This document shows, in pieces, positions 1-5,480 of a stretch of DNA of 6,701 nt. Both the position numbers and the translations under genes were made by a program. The stretch is from Caldilineae bacterium (GTDB taxonomy: Bacteria > Chloroflexota > Anaerolineae > J102): positions 1 to 6,701 of the forward strand of contig DUEF01000334.1 in the NCBI GenBank assembly GCA_011176555.1, read 5' to 3'. The first letter of the stretch is position 1; each line of letters opens with the position of its first letter. The notes below the pieces were generated by a model. The model made no database searches, was not told where the DNA came from, and worked only from the letters and a program-made list of their open reading frames with translations.

Positions 1-39
1 CAACTTCTGGCAATTGAATTAGTCGGGGGTGTGGAGTTT

Positions 40-69
40 TTGACTCCGTTCGGACGGGCAAGCTACAAT
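40..69 (+). promoter_or_regulatory. sigma-70 type promoter of the AhpD-like gene
   Basis: A -35 box TTGACT (40-45) and a -10 box TACAAT (64-69) are each one base from consensus, with an 18-bp spacer. The first transcribed base would be expected near 76-77, which is the ATG of the next gene, so the transcript may have no leader. The -35 box overlaps a short inverted repeat, GGAGT/ACTCC (33-37 and 43-47), which could be an operator or chance. The call rests on motif matching alone. Confidence 0.6.
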
Positions 70-76
70 CGGCGGG

Positions 77-694
77 ATGACCCCAAGCTCACAACTTCCA
101 CCCGTCCCATCCAAACGCACCTACACACCTAAAACACTCATGGCTGACATCGCCTGGATGCTCCGGCACCTGGAGGATATACGCGCGGCCCATCGCGCTG
201 GCCGGGTTGACAAAGCTTTTGCAGAGCGAATTATGTTGGCTGTGACCCATGTCAACGGTTGCCGCTATTGCGATTACTTTCATGCTCGCCAGGCGCTCGC
301 AGTTGGCATCGATGAAGCGGAATTGCAACGCATGTACGCTGGTGAATTCGGACATCTTCCCCCAGAACAAACAGTGGCCATCGCCTTCGCCCAGCATTTC
401 GCCGAGCAAGAGGGAAGACCGGTCCCCGACGCCCGACGCCAGATGCAAGCATACTACGGCCCGGACATCGCCCGCGACATCATCGTCTACATCCACATGA
501 TCACGATGGGCAATTTGTTGGGAAATTCCGCCGACGCGCTCCTCTTCCGATTACGAGGCAGGCCTATGCAAGGCAGCAAATTCAGCGATGAAATAGCCGT
601 GGCCTTGATGACCGTAACGATCCTGCCAGGGTCGATGCTAGGCGGGATGATCGGGAAGCGAATCAGGGGGCTGGGAAAGCTGCGGATGTTTTGA
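77..694 (+). CDS. AhpD-like / carboxymuconolactone decarboxylase family protein
   Basis: This 205-aa protein belongs to the CMD/AhpD fold family, cytoplasmic all-helical proteins that include peroxidase-linked thiol reductases. The signature is Cys62-x-x-Cys65-x3-His69 in the stretch GCRYCDYFHARQAL, preceded by Glu50. The twelve-residue Glu-to-Cys spacing matches the Glu/Cys/Cys/His proton relay of AhpD, so a thiol-disulfide redox role is likely rather than true decarboxylation; the substrate is unknown. Residues 95-160 form the second helical part. The tail from about residue 172 is hydrophobic and glycine-rich (ILPGSMLGGMIG) and ends in basic residues, so it may touch the membrane. The ATG at 77 is chosen because a near-consensus promoter ends 7 bp upstream; there is no good ribosome binding site. 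No ahpC or other peroxidase gene is nearby, so the partner cannot be named. The family call is firm and the role is inferred. Confidence 0.88.
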   Translation: MTPSSQLPPVPSKRTYTPKTLMADIAWMLRHLEDIRAAHRAGRVDKAFAERIMLAVTHVNGCRYCDYFHARQALAVGIDEAELQRMYAGEFGHLPPEQTVAIAFAQHFAEQEGRPVPDARRQMQAYYGPDIARDIIVYIHMITMGNLLGNSADALLFRLRGRPMQGSKFSDEIAVALMTVTILPGSMLGGMIGKRIRGLGKLRMF

Positions 695-725
695 CTCTGA
701 CGGCCGCTCTCGTGAGCAATCAGAG
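695..725. other. stem-loop between convergent genes
   Basis: CTCTGA (695-700) pairs with TCAGAG (720-725), and inside it GCTC (706-709) pairs with GAGC (714-717) around a TCGT loop. The structure starts directly after the stop codon of the AhpD-like gene and lies between two genes that end towards each other, where a bidirectional terminator would be expected. No clear T run follows on either strand, so intrinsic termination is doubtful. Confidence 0.35.
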
Positions 726-757
726 AGAAATACTTCGCGCTACCGGCCTACCAACCG

Positions 758-1309
758 CTACAAATCTTCCGCTGCCCGCGCATCGGGCTCGTCCGCCTCA
801 TCGTCACCGCATTCGATCTCTGCATCCTGAGCGCCTTCGACATCGGAATCGGTCAACAAGCGACTGCCGGCGGAGACGAGCATACGTTCCAAAGCATCCG
901 CATGCTCAGGTGAGGTCAATGCGACCAGGGCCGAGCATCCCGGCTTTACCAGTTCGCCGATCAGTTTCAAATCGACATCAGGAAAGCCGGTGTCAGTGGT
1001 AGCCGCGGCAATGCCGCCGATCCAGGCGCCGGTGGCGCCGCCGACGACAACGCCGGCCGGTCCCGCCAGCAAACCGATGGCCGCGCCAATCGCGCCGCCA
1101 ATCGCCGCCGCTCGCCCGGGGCTCATCTCCTCGATGTCCTTGATGTGTAGCTTGCCGTCCTCGCTGCGACGAATCACCGCCGCATCCTCGAACGAAATCT
1201 GTTCAGCTTTTCGTGCGGCGAGGAGAGACTCCAGGGCCAGGCTAGCGCTGTCTTCATGCGGGAATGCAGCGACAATGAATTTGTAAGTCGCATCAGTCGT
1301 ATCAGTCAT
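758..1309 (-). CDS. glycine-zipper protein, DUF1269-like
   Basis: This 183-aa protein has an N-terminal alpha/beta-like part (about residues 10-60; KFIVAAFPHEDSASLALESL) that resembles DUF1269/general-stress type membrane-associated proteins. It is followed by a long glycine-zipper segment (about 66-104) rich in GxxxG and GxxxA spacings, such as AAAIGGAIGAAIGLLAGPAG. Such segments insert into or pack against membranes. A second soluble part (110-152) follows, then a strongly acidic tail (153-183) rich in Asp and Glu. No catalytic motif is visible. The ATG overlaps the stop of the upstream gene as ATGA, and AAAAGGA lies 6 bases before it inside that gene, so translation is probably coupled. 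The family match comes from recall of the pattern; a role in envelope or stress physiology is only inferred. Confidence 0.75.
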   Translation of the reverse strand: MTDTTDATYKFIVAAFPHEDSASLALESLLAARKAEQISFEDAAVIRRSEDGKLHIKDIEEMSPGRAAAIGGAIGAAIGLLAGPAGVVVGGATGAWIGGIAAATTDTGFPDVDLKLIGELVKPGCSALVALTSPEHADALERMLVSAGSRLLTDSDVEGAQDAEIECGDDEADEPDARAAEDL

Positions 1310-1866
1310 GATTCATCCTTTTGGGTAACGTTTATGTCAAGGTCTTGTTCGAGGGTTTCCAAGTCCTCCAATAAACCGTAGGGAGCGTCGGGGCCTAGCA
1401 AACGCAACACCAGTTCCACCCGCCTGCGGTTTCTCAACTCGGCCTGGAGGTCTGCTTCCCACCGGTCGGGGTCGCTCGCGCGTTGTTCGAGATAGTACCG
1501 CCAGTTCTTGAGGTAGCTGTCCAACTCACGACGCAACTTGCGCTTGAACTGGTCGGGGTAGAGCCGTCGGGCGGTGTCCCAGGCCTCCTGCACGGCCGCG
1601 AGGCGTTTCCGATCTTGCGGACCCAGGTCGGCGGCGTTTTGCAGATGCTGAATGCGCTCCCAGAGGCAGCCCAGCGTCATCTTGGGCCTGCGCGTCCCGG
1701 CCGGCGTTTCCACCACGATCTGCCGGAAGAGGCGGTCGCCCAGCAGATAATCATCCAATTCAGCCGCCATCGCCTCCGCTTCGATCAATTCTGCGGCCAG
1801 AGCTGGGGGAGAATCAGAGGGCGGGTATGGCGGTGCAGGGTTGAATAAATTTTTTAGCCAGGTCAT
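1306..1866 (-). CDS. hypothetical protein, charged and helical
   Basis: I do not recognise this 186-aa protein. It starts with a short amphipathic stretch (MTWLKNLFNP), then a proline-rich linker (10-21), then an Ala/Glu-rich helix (22-42). From about residue 83 to 175 it is highly charged and almost certainly helical, with many Arg, Glu, Trp and Tyr (for example LDSYLKNWRYYLEQRASDPD). There is no signal peptide, membrane span or metal-binding motif. The single Cys is at 67. An in-frame ATG lies 48 bases further upstream at 1914, but the start at 1866 is preferred because AAGGAG sits about 8 bases before it, and the extra segment would run into a repeat-like stem-loop. The stop overlaps the start of the glycine-zipper gene (ATGA), which suggests the two products act together. 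dtd lies 145 bp upstream on the same strand. Confidence 0.75.
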   Translation of the reverse strand: MTWLKNLFNPAPPYPPSDSPPALAAELIEAEAMAAELDDYLLGDRLFRQIVVETPAGTRRPKMTLGCLWERIQHLQNAADLGPQDRKRLAAVQEAWDTARRLYPDQFKRKLRRELDSYLKNWRYYLEQRASDPDRWEADLQAELRNRRRVELVLRLLGPDAPYGLLEDLETLEQDLDINVTQKDES

Positions 1867-1910
1867 GGGGGAGCTCCTTGTTGATCGTCCCGGAACGAAT
1901 CTCGCTGATT

Positions 1911-1947
1911 GCAAGGGGATGTCTCGCTTCGCTTCGACATGACTTGC
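1911..1947 (-). repeat. repeat-type stem-loop, copy B
   Basis: Read on the minus strand, a core GTCATGTCGAAGCGAAGCGA followed by GACATCCCC (1915-1943) is bounded by GCAAG and CTTGC arms (1911-1915 and 1943-1947). The inner arms are ATGTC and GACAT. The core resembles the element at 3827-3860 in sequence and arrangement, and it is like small palindromic elements known to be scattered between genes in many genomes. It lies between dtd and the next gene of the same strand, so it could trim or stabilise a read-through transcript. It has no T run and is not a standard terminator. Confidence 0.55.
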
Positions 1948-1957
1948 GAAAATGGGG

Positions 1958-1997
1958 TCTCAATCCGCAGACAAGAATCCGTTCCTTTCTCAATCCG
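1958..1997. repeat. short direct repeats TCTCAATCCG
   Basis: TCTCAATCCG occurs at 1958-1967 and again at 1988-1997, 30 bp apart, with a further AATCCG between them at 1976-1981. The repeats lie just downstream of dtd, within the 145-bp gap. They may be the decayed remnant of a dispersed intergenic repeat. No function can be read from the sequence. Confidence 0.4.
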
Positions 1998-2011
1998 TTG
2001 ATTAAGGACGG

Positions 2012-2449
2012 CTAACGGTCGAGGATGAGCGTGACGGGGCCATCGTTGATCAGCGACACCTGCATGTGCGCCCGAAAGACGCCGGTCGCCACCTGTGCGC
2101 CTTCCGCGCGTAAACATTCGATGAAGTATTCGATCAAGGGTTCAGCCTGATCGGGCGGGGCGGCCTTGGTGAAGGAAGGGCGACGGCCTTTGCGAGCATC
2201 GGCGTAGAGCGTAAACTGCGAGACAACCAGGACAGCGCCGCCGACATCGGCCAGGGAGCGATTGGTGCGGCCCTGTTCATCCTCGAAAAGCCGAAGTCCG
2301 GCTACTTTGCGCGCCAACCATTCGGCCTGCTGGCGGCCATCATCATGGGTAACGCCGACCAGAGCCACATAACCGGGGCCGATTTCGCCCACGATCTGGT
2401 CTGCGACGGTGACTGAAGCTTCGCTTACGCGCTGGATGACGATTCGCAT
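2012..2449 (-). CDS. dtd: D-aminoacyl-tRNA deacylase
   Basis: This enzyme hydrolyses D-amino acids (and glycine mischarged on tRNA-Ala) from tRNA, so they do not enter proteins; it acts in the cytoplasm as a homodimer. The 145-aa product has the usual family length. It starts with the typical MRIVIQRVSEASVTV. Both active-site motifs are present: SQFTL at 77-81 and the cross-subunit Gly-cisPro motif in NDGPVT at 135-140. An in-frame ATG at 2566 would add 39 residues with no family counterpart, and a good promoter lies inside that extra stretch, so 2449 is the start. The Shine-Dalgarno site is very weak, and the expected transcript start is only about nine bases upstream. The gene is divergent from the DksA-like gene and heads a possible minus-strand transcript with the unknown and glycine-zipper genes. 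Confidence 0.96.
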   Translation of the reverse strand: MRIVIQRVSEASVTVADQIVGEIGPGYVALVGVTHDDGRQQAEWLARKVAGLRLFEDEQGRTNRSLADVGGAVLVVSQFTLYADARKGRRPSFTKAAPPDQAEPLIEYFIECLRAEGAQVATGVFRAHMQVSLINDGPVTLILDR

Positions 2450-2464
2450 GATGGGATCGCACCT

Positions 2465-2494
2465 ACTATAATGCCGAAACGGGCTGCCCGCCAA
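2465..2494 (-). promoter_or_regulatory. promoter of dtd
   Basis: On the minus strand a -35 box TTGGCG (2489-2494) is followed, after 18 bp, by a -10 box TATAGT (2465-2470; one mismatch). The transcript would start near 2458, leaving about nine bases before the dtd ATG, too short to hold a normal ribosome binding site. The -10 box is good and the -35 box moderate. Confidence 0.5.
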
Positions 2495-2630
2495 ACTGGC
2501 GTCCCCTTCGTATGGCAAGCGTAAGCTTAACGGCGACTGAACGTCAAGCCAGAAAGGCAAGCGCACCTTACACTTTGATCGGGAAGAAAGCTGTAGCCGT
2601 CCCGACCCTCCATGCCCTTAAGACGCTGAT

Positions 2631-2658
2631 TTGCAAAATCAAGCACTCGCGTTACAAT
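2631..2658 (+). promoter_or_regulatory. promoter of the DksA-like/lspA operon
   Basis: TTGCAA (2631-2636) and TACAAT (2653-2658; one mismatch) are separated by 16 bp. Transcription would start near 2665 and give a leader of roughly 130 bases before the DksA-like start codon. The rest of the 348-bp gap between dtd and this gene contains no ORF I would call; it holds the dtd promoter, this promoter and the leader. Confidence 0.45.
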
Positions 2659-2726
2659 AGCACTACACAGTCAATAACGCTTCCCCTGACCGCCAATCAA
2701 GCACGGACTTTCCCATCATCAAAGCA

Positions 2727-2777
2727 CGCCCTGCAAATGTCCTCTCACAGCAGCGCCCTGCAAGCCAGGGCCTGCAA
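2727..2777 (+). promoter_or_regulatory. structured leader with repeats before the DksA-like gene
   Basis: The 10-mer CGCCCTGCAA occurs at 2727-2736 and 2754-2763, and a related GCCTGCAA lies at 2770-2777. The second copy forms a perfect hairpin, GCCCTG (2755-2760) / CAAGC loop / CAGGGC (2766-2771), which ends about 15 bases before the ribosome binding site AGAGG (2787-2791). No T run follows, so it does not look like an attenuator of the intrinsic-terminator type. A role in translation control or mRNA stability is possible but unproven. Confidence 0.4.
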
Positions 2778-2797
2778 AACTTAGACAGAGGCTGGAT

Positions 2798-3217
2798 ATG
2801 ACACGCGACGACGCCCGTCTCCAACGCCTACTTGAAAAAGAACGAAAAAAACTGCTGGCCGATCTGGCCTACTTCGAGCAAGTCGAGTACACCGACATCG
2901 GATCAAGCAACCACCTAGCCGATGACGCCACCGCCGCCTATGATCAGGCGAGCGATTTGGCCCTGCTCAGGCAAGCAAAGCACCGGCTCAAACGAGTCGA
3001 CCGCGCGCTCGAGAAATTCGACAATGGCAGCTACGGCTACTGCGAAGGCTGCGGCGAACCAATCGATTTTGCCCGTCTTAAGGCCCTGCCCGACGCCCGG
3101 TACTGCCTGAAATGCCAGCGCAAACGTGAGGTGTCTAGCAGCACGGCCCCGGGGCCGAAAGCGTTCGAGCAGGGAGCATTCAATCACAACCACAATTCCC
3201 GAGGATACAGCGCTTGA
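2798..3217 (+). CDS. DksA/TraR-type C4 zinc-finger protein (YlyA/YteA-like)
   Basis: This 139-aa protein has an N-terminal charged coiled-coil hairpin (about residues 5-75) and a C-terminal DksA/TraR zinc finger. Zinc ligands are Cys82, Cys85, Cys103 and Cys106 (C-x2-C-x17-C-x2-C) within CEGCGEPIDFARLKALPDAR. The conserved GSYGYC lead-in is present. DksA relatives insert a coiled coil into the RNA polymerase secondary channel and adjust transcription. The DxxDxA tip motif of classical DksA is not seen; the SSNHLADDAT and DLALL stretches fit the YteA/YlyA group of Gram-positive bacteria better. Residues 112-139 form a polar tail. The ATG at 2798 follows AGAGG at 2787-2791. The last codons overlap the lspA start. 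The same neighbour order (ylyA-lspA-ylyB) is known from Bacillus subtilis. The family is sure, the regulatory target is unknown. Confidence 0.9.
   Translation: MTRDDARLQRLLEKERKKLLADLAYFEQVEYTDIGSSNHLADDATAAYDQASDLALLRQAKHRLKRVDRALEKFDNGSYGYCEGCGEPIDFARLKALPDARYCLKCQRKREVSSSTAPGPKAFEQGAFNHNHNSRGYSA
3201..3216 (+). promoter_or_regulatory. ribosome binding site and TTG start of lspA
   Basis: GAGGAT (3201-3206) lies seven bases before TTG at 3214-3216, inside the end of the DksA-like gene. The TTGA overlap of start and stop implies translational coupling. The next in-frame ATG (codon 63) would remove the first conserved Asp and the first membrane span, so TTG is the only sensible start. Confidence 0.8.
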
Positions 3218-3735
3218 CTACTCATACACGATCCATACTCACCGTCCTTTCCGTCGGCGCAGTGGTGCTGCTTCTCGACCGTTTGAGCAAGACCTGGGTG
3301 CTCGATAATCTGAACCTCTACGAAGGCCGGACGCTGATTTCTGCGCTTGCCCCCTACCTCACTGTTTTCCATACCACCAACACCGGTGTGTCGTTTGGCA
3401 TGTTTCGCGGGGGCGGTGAGATATTTAAGATCGTGGCGGCTGTCGCCGTAGTCGCTATCCTCGTCTACAGTTTCCGCCGGGGCCATAGCTCGACGTTTGT
3501 CAACATCAGCCTGGGACTCATGCTCGGCGGCGCTGCGGGGAATCTTTACGACCGTTTGGCCTACGGCCACGTCATCGATTTCATAAGTTTCCGTGTTCCC
3601 GGCGTTTTTAATTTCGCCACCTTCAACCTGGCAGACAGCGCCCTCGTCGTCGGCACCATCCTTTTGGCCATCTACATGCTACTTGAAGAGCGCAGGCAGA
3701 AGGCCGAAGAGAATTCCATCCCCGACCAAGCTTGA
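3214..3735 (+). CDS. lspA: lipoprotein signal peptidase (signal peptidase II)
   Basis: LspA is an inner-membrane aspartyl protease that cuts the signal peptide from diacylglyceryl-modified prolipoproteins just before the lipidated cysteine. The 173-aa length is usual. Four membrane spans can be seen at about residues 7-24, 70-87, 96-112 and 139-156. Conserved motifs are Asp22 in LLLDRLSK, TNTGVSFGMF (55-64), GGAAGNLYDR (105-114), HVIDF with Asp122, and FNLADSAL with Asp141. The Asp122/Asp141 spacing of 19 equals that of the catalytic pair in the Pseudomonas aeruginosa structure. The gene starts with TTG, overlaps the DksA-like gene by four bases, and is followed by an intrinsic terminator. 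The C-terminal tail (158-173) is charged and probably cytoplasmic. All key residues are present, so it should be active. Confidence 0.96.
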   Translation: MTTHTRSILTVLSVGAVVLLLDRLSKTWVLDNLNLYEGRTLISALAPYLTVFHTTNTGVSFGMFRGGGEIFKIVAAVAVVAILVYSFRRGHSSTFVNISLGLMLGGAAGNLYDRLAYGHVIDFISFRVPGVFNFATFNLADSALVVGTILLAIYMLLEERRQKAEENSIPDQA

Positions 3736-3762
3736 TCTGAGAACCTGGCACTGCTTTTCGAG

Positions 3763-3792
3763 ACGCCGAGGCCCTCACGCCCGGCGTTTTTT
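3763..3792 (+). terminator. intrinsic terminator after lspA
   Basis: ACGCCG (3763-3768) and GGC (3770-3772) pair with GCC (3779-3781) and CGGCGT (3782-3787), with one bulged A and a six-base loop CCTCAC. Six T residues (3787-3792) follow at once. This is a textbook Rho-independent terminator, 28 bp past the lspA stop. It ends the DksA-like/lspA transcript and makes rluD a separate unit. Confidence 0.85.
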
Positions 3793-3826
3793 GTATTGAT
3801 TTTCCGTAACTGCCCTGAAGAAGTAC

Positions 3827-3860
3827 GTCATTTCGACGACCAGCGGGAGGAGAAATCCCC
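3827..3860 (+). repeat. repeat-type stem-loop, copy A
   Basis: The element reads GTCATTTCGACGACCAGCGG then GAGGAGAAATCCCC, with arms ATTTC and GAAAT. It shares the frame GTCAT-TCGA ... AGCG ... GAGA-ATCCCC with copy B at 1915-1943. The arms differ between the copies by a paired change: T to G in one arm and A to C in the other, which keeps the pairing. The element lies in the 194-bp gap between lspA and rluD, after the terminator, and looks like a member of a dispersed intergenic palindromic family. Confidence 0.55.
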
Positions 3861-3929
3861 TGAATGATCAGTGTAGGAAGTATGTTTTCCTCTGTGGCAG
3901 CTTAGTCGTTACGATTTTCCCTCTGCCTC

Positions 3930-4838
3930 ATGCCCACCGAACTCAACGTCAACCAACCAGGCGAGCGCCTGGACCGCTACCTCACCGAACAGCTTCCCGA
4001 GCGCTCCCGCGCCGAGATCCAGCGCTGGATCAAAGAGGGCGCAGTCCTGGTGAATCAGCGCCCCGCCAAGCCATCGCAACGACTGAATCCCGGCGACTCC
4101 ATCAGCGTTACCATTCCTGCGCCCGCGCCGACAACAGTCGAACCAGAGGCGATCCCTCTCACCATCCTTTACGAAGATGATGACCTGATCGCCGTGGACA
4201 AACCCGCGGGGATGGTCGTGCACCCCGCGCCGGGCCACGAAACGGGAACCCTGGTCAATGCCATCCTGCACCACTGTCCCGACCTGCAAGGGGTGGGGGG
4301 AGTACAGAGGCCGGGCATCGTTCACCGGCTGGACAAAGACACCTCCGGCATCATCCTGGTCGCCAAGCATGATCGGGCGCATCGCCATCTACAAGCGCAA
4401 TTCAAGAATCGCACCATCGATAAAACCTACCTGGCGCTGTTGATCGGGCAATTGGAACAGCGAGAGGGCCGCATCGACGCCCCCATCGGCCGCCATCCCC
4501 GCCAGCGCAAACGCATGGCCGTCACGTCGGCTGAAAAAGGGCGCGAGGCCATCACCGAATTCACGGTTGAAGCCTATTACGGGACGACAACCCTGGTCGC
4601 CGCCCATCCCCTCACTGGTCGCACGCACCAAATCCGGGTGCATTTCGCCTCGATTGGCCATCCCCTGGTCGGCGATGTCGTTTATGGTCCCCGCCGGGAT
4701 GCCTACAAGCTCGGACGTCATTTCTTGCACGCCCATCGCCTGCATTTTCTGCGCCCGGCCGATGACGCTTCACTCGACCTTGTCAGCCCGCTCCCCCCCG
4801 ACCTGCAAGCCCTGCTCGACCGACTATCGCCCAAGTAA
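3930..4838 (+). CDS. rluD: RluD-family 23S rRNA pseudouridine synthase
   Basis: This enzyme converts uridine to pseudouridine in RNA, for RluD mainly in helix 69 of 23S rRNA; the exact target here cannot be read from sequence. The 302-aa product has an N-terminal S4 RNA-binding domain (about 12-60; GERLDRYL, SRAEIQRWIKEGAVLVN) joined by a proline-rich linker to the RluA-type catalytic domain (75-300). Catalytic Asp135 is in VHRLDKDTSG (131-140). Other family motifs are DKPAGMVVHP (90-99), LTGRTHQIRVH (228-238) and the HFLHAHRLHF stretch (264-273). The length is typical. The ATG at 3930 fits the family N-terminus, but no Shine-Dalgarno site precedes it. A terminator isolates it from lspA. It ends 23 bp from the end of tdk on the other strand. 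The RluA/RluC/RluD family is certain, the paralogue less so. Confidence 0.92.
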   Translation: MPTELNVNQPGERLDRYLTEQLPERSRAEIQRWIKEGAVLVNQRPAKPSQRLNPGDSISVTIPAPAPTTVEPEAIPLTILYEDDDLIAVDKPAGMVVHPAPGHETGTLVNAILHHCPDLQGVGGVQRPGIVHRLDKDTSGIILVAKHDRAHRHLQAQFKNRTIDKTYLALLIGQLEQREGRIDAPIGRHPRQRKRMAVTSAEKGREAITEFTVEAYYGTTTLVAAHPLTGRTHQIRVHFASIGHPLVGDVVYGPRRDAYKLGRHFLHAHRLHFLRPADDASLDLVSPLPPDLQALLDRLSPK

Positions 4839-4861
4839 GCGTCCAAACCGCTTGAACGTTG

Positions 4862-5455
4862 CTAATCACCCCGCCTGGGCACAGCATGGCAAGCGCGGCA
4901 ACGGGCTTCGTACGATTCGCTGGCGCCAATCAGCACGATCGGATCATCGTAATAAGCAGGGCGGTCATCGATCAATCGCTGGGTGCGACTGGCCTCGCCT
5001 CCGCACTGCATACAAATTGCATGTAGTTTTCGCACGCTCTCCGCTTGCGCCATCAGCGTGGGCATGGGGCCGAAGGGTTCACCGCGAAAATCCGTGTCCA
5101 GCCCCGCTACGATCACGCGCAACCCGCGCTGGGCCAGGACGTTACAGACATCCACGACGCCGGAATCGAAAAACTGCACCTCGTCGATGGCGACAACCGT
5201 GGTCTCAGGCTCGACTTTCTCGAGCACTTCCTCAGCGCCACCCACAACGATGCCTTCCCACTTCATGCCGTTATGTGAAGCGACTGTAGAAACGCCATAC
5301 CGATCATCGACAGCCGGTTTGAAAAGTTGCACCCGCTGTCGGGCGATGACCGCGCGCCGCAAACGGCGGATCAATTCCTCTGTCTTGCCACTGAACATCG
5401 AACCGCAAATGACTTCCACCCAGCCGCTACTGGGCCGTAAATGACGATCAGGCAT
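4862..5455 (-). CDS. tdk: thymidine kinase
   Basis: Type II thymidine kinase phosphorylates thymidine with ATP to give dTMP in the salvage pathway; it acts as a cytoplasmic tetramer. The 197-aa product has the P-loop GSMFSGKT at 18-25, the DEVQF motif at 91-95 with the likely catalytic base Glu92, and a C-terminal structural zinc site built from Cys148, Cys151, Cys186 and Cys189/His190 (CMQC and CRACH). The lasso region carries GASESYEARC (177-186). Length and motif order are normal. The ATG at 5455 is preceded by a strong GGAGGAGG (5461-5468). The gene lies downstream of rpmE, as in the rpmE-tdk-prfA order of Bacillus subtilis, but a terminator separates them and tdk seems to have its own promoter. 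Confidence 0.96.
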   Translation of the reverse strand: MPDRHLRPSSGWVEVICGSMFSGKTEELIRRLRRAVIARQRVQLFKPAVDDRYGVSTVASHNGMKWEGIVVGGAEEVLEKVEPETTVVAIDEVQFFDSGVVDVCNVLAQRGLRVIVAGLDTDFRGEPFGPMPTLMAQAESVRKLHAICMQCGGEASRTQRLIDDRPAYYDDPIVLIGASESYEARCRACHAVPRRGD

Positions 5456-5480
5456 GGTCGCCTCCTCCCTGGCGTGTGTA

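Noticed and set aside
1867..1914. Longer N-terminus for the unknown 186-aa protein, starting at 1914
   Set aside because: The extra segment overlaps the repeat stem-loop and lacks a ribosome binding site, while the ATG at 1866 has AAGGAG at good spacing.
2571..2606. CGGGA/TCCCG pairing in the dtd/DksA gap as part of a tRNA or small RNA gene
   Set aside because: There is no cloverleaf, no T-arm consensus and no promoter or terminator pair framing it.
2512..2784. 90-codon open frame on the plus strand in the gap before the DksA-like gene
   Set aside because: No ribosome binding site, no recognisable family, and it begins upstream of the promoter that would have to express it. It covers the dtd promoter on the other strand, so it is most likely chance.
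3909..4388. 159-codon minus-strand frame opposite rluD
   Set aside because: It is a shadow of the rluD coding frame, with no start signal and no family resemblance.
4837..4853. AAGCG-tccaaac-CGCTT hairpin between rluD and tdk as a bidirectional terminator
   Set aside because: The stem is only five bp and neither strand has a T run. It may help, but I cannot support a terminator call in this 23-bp gap.
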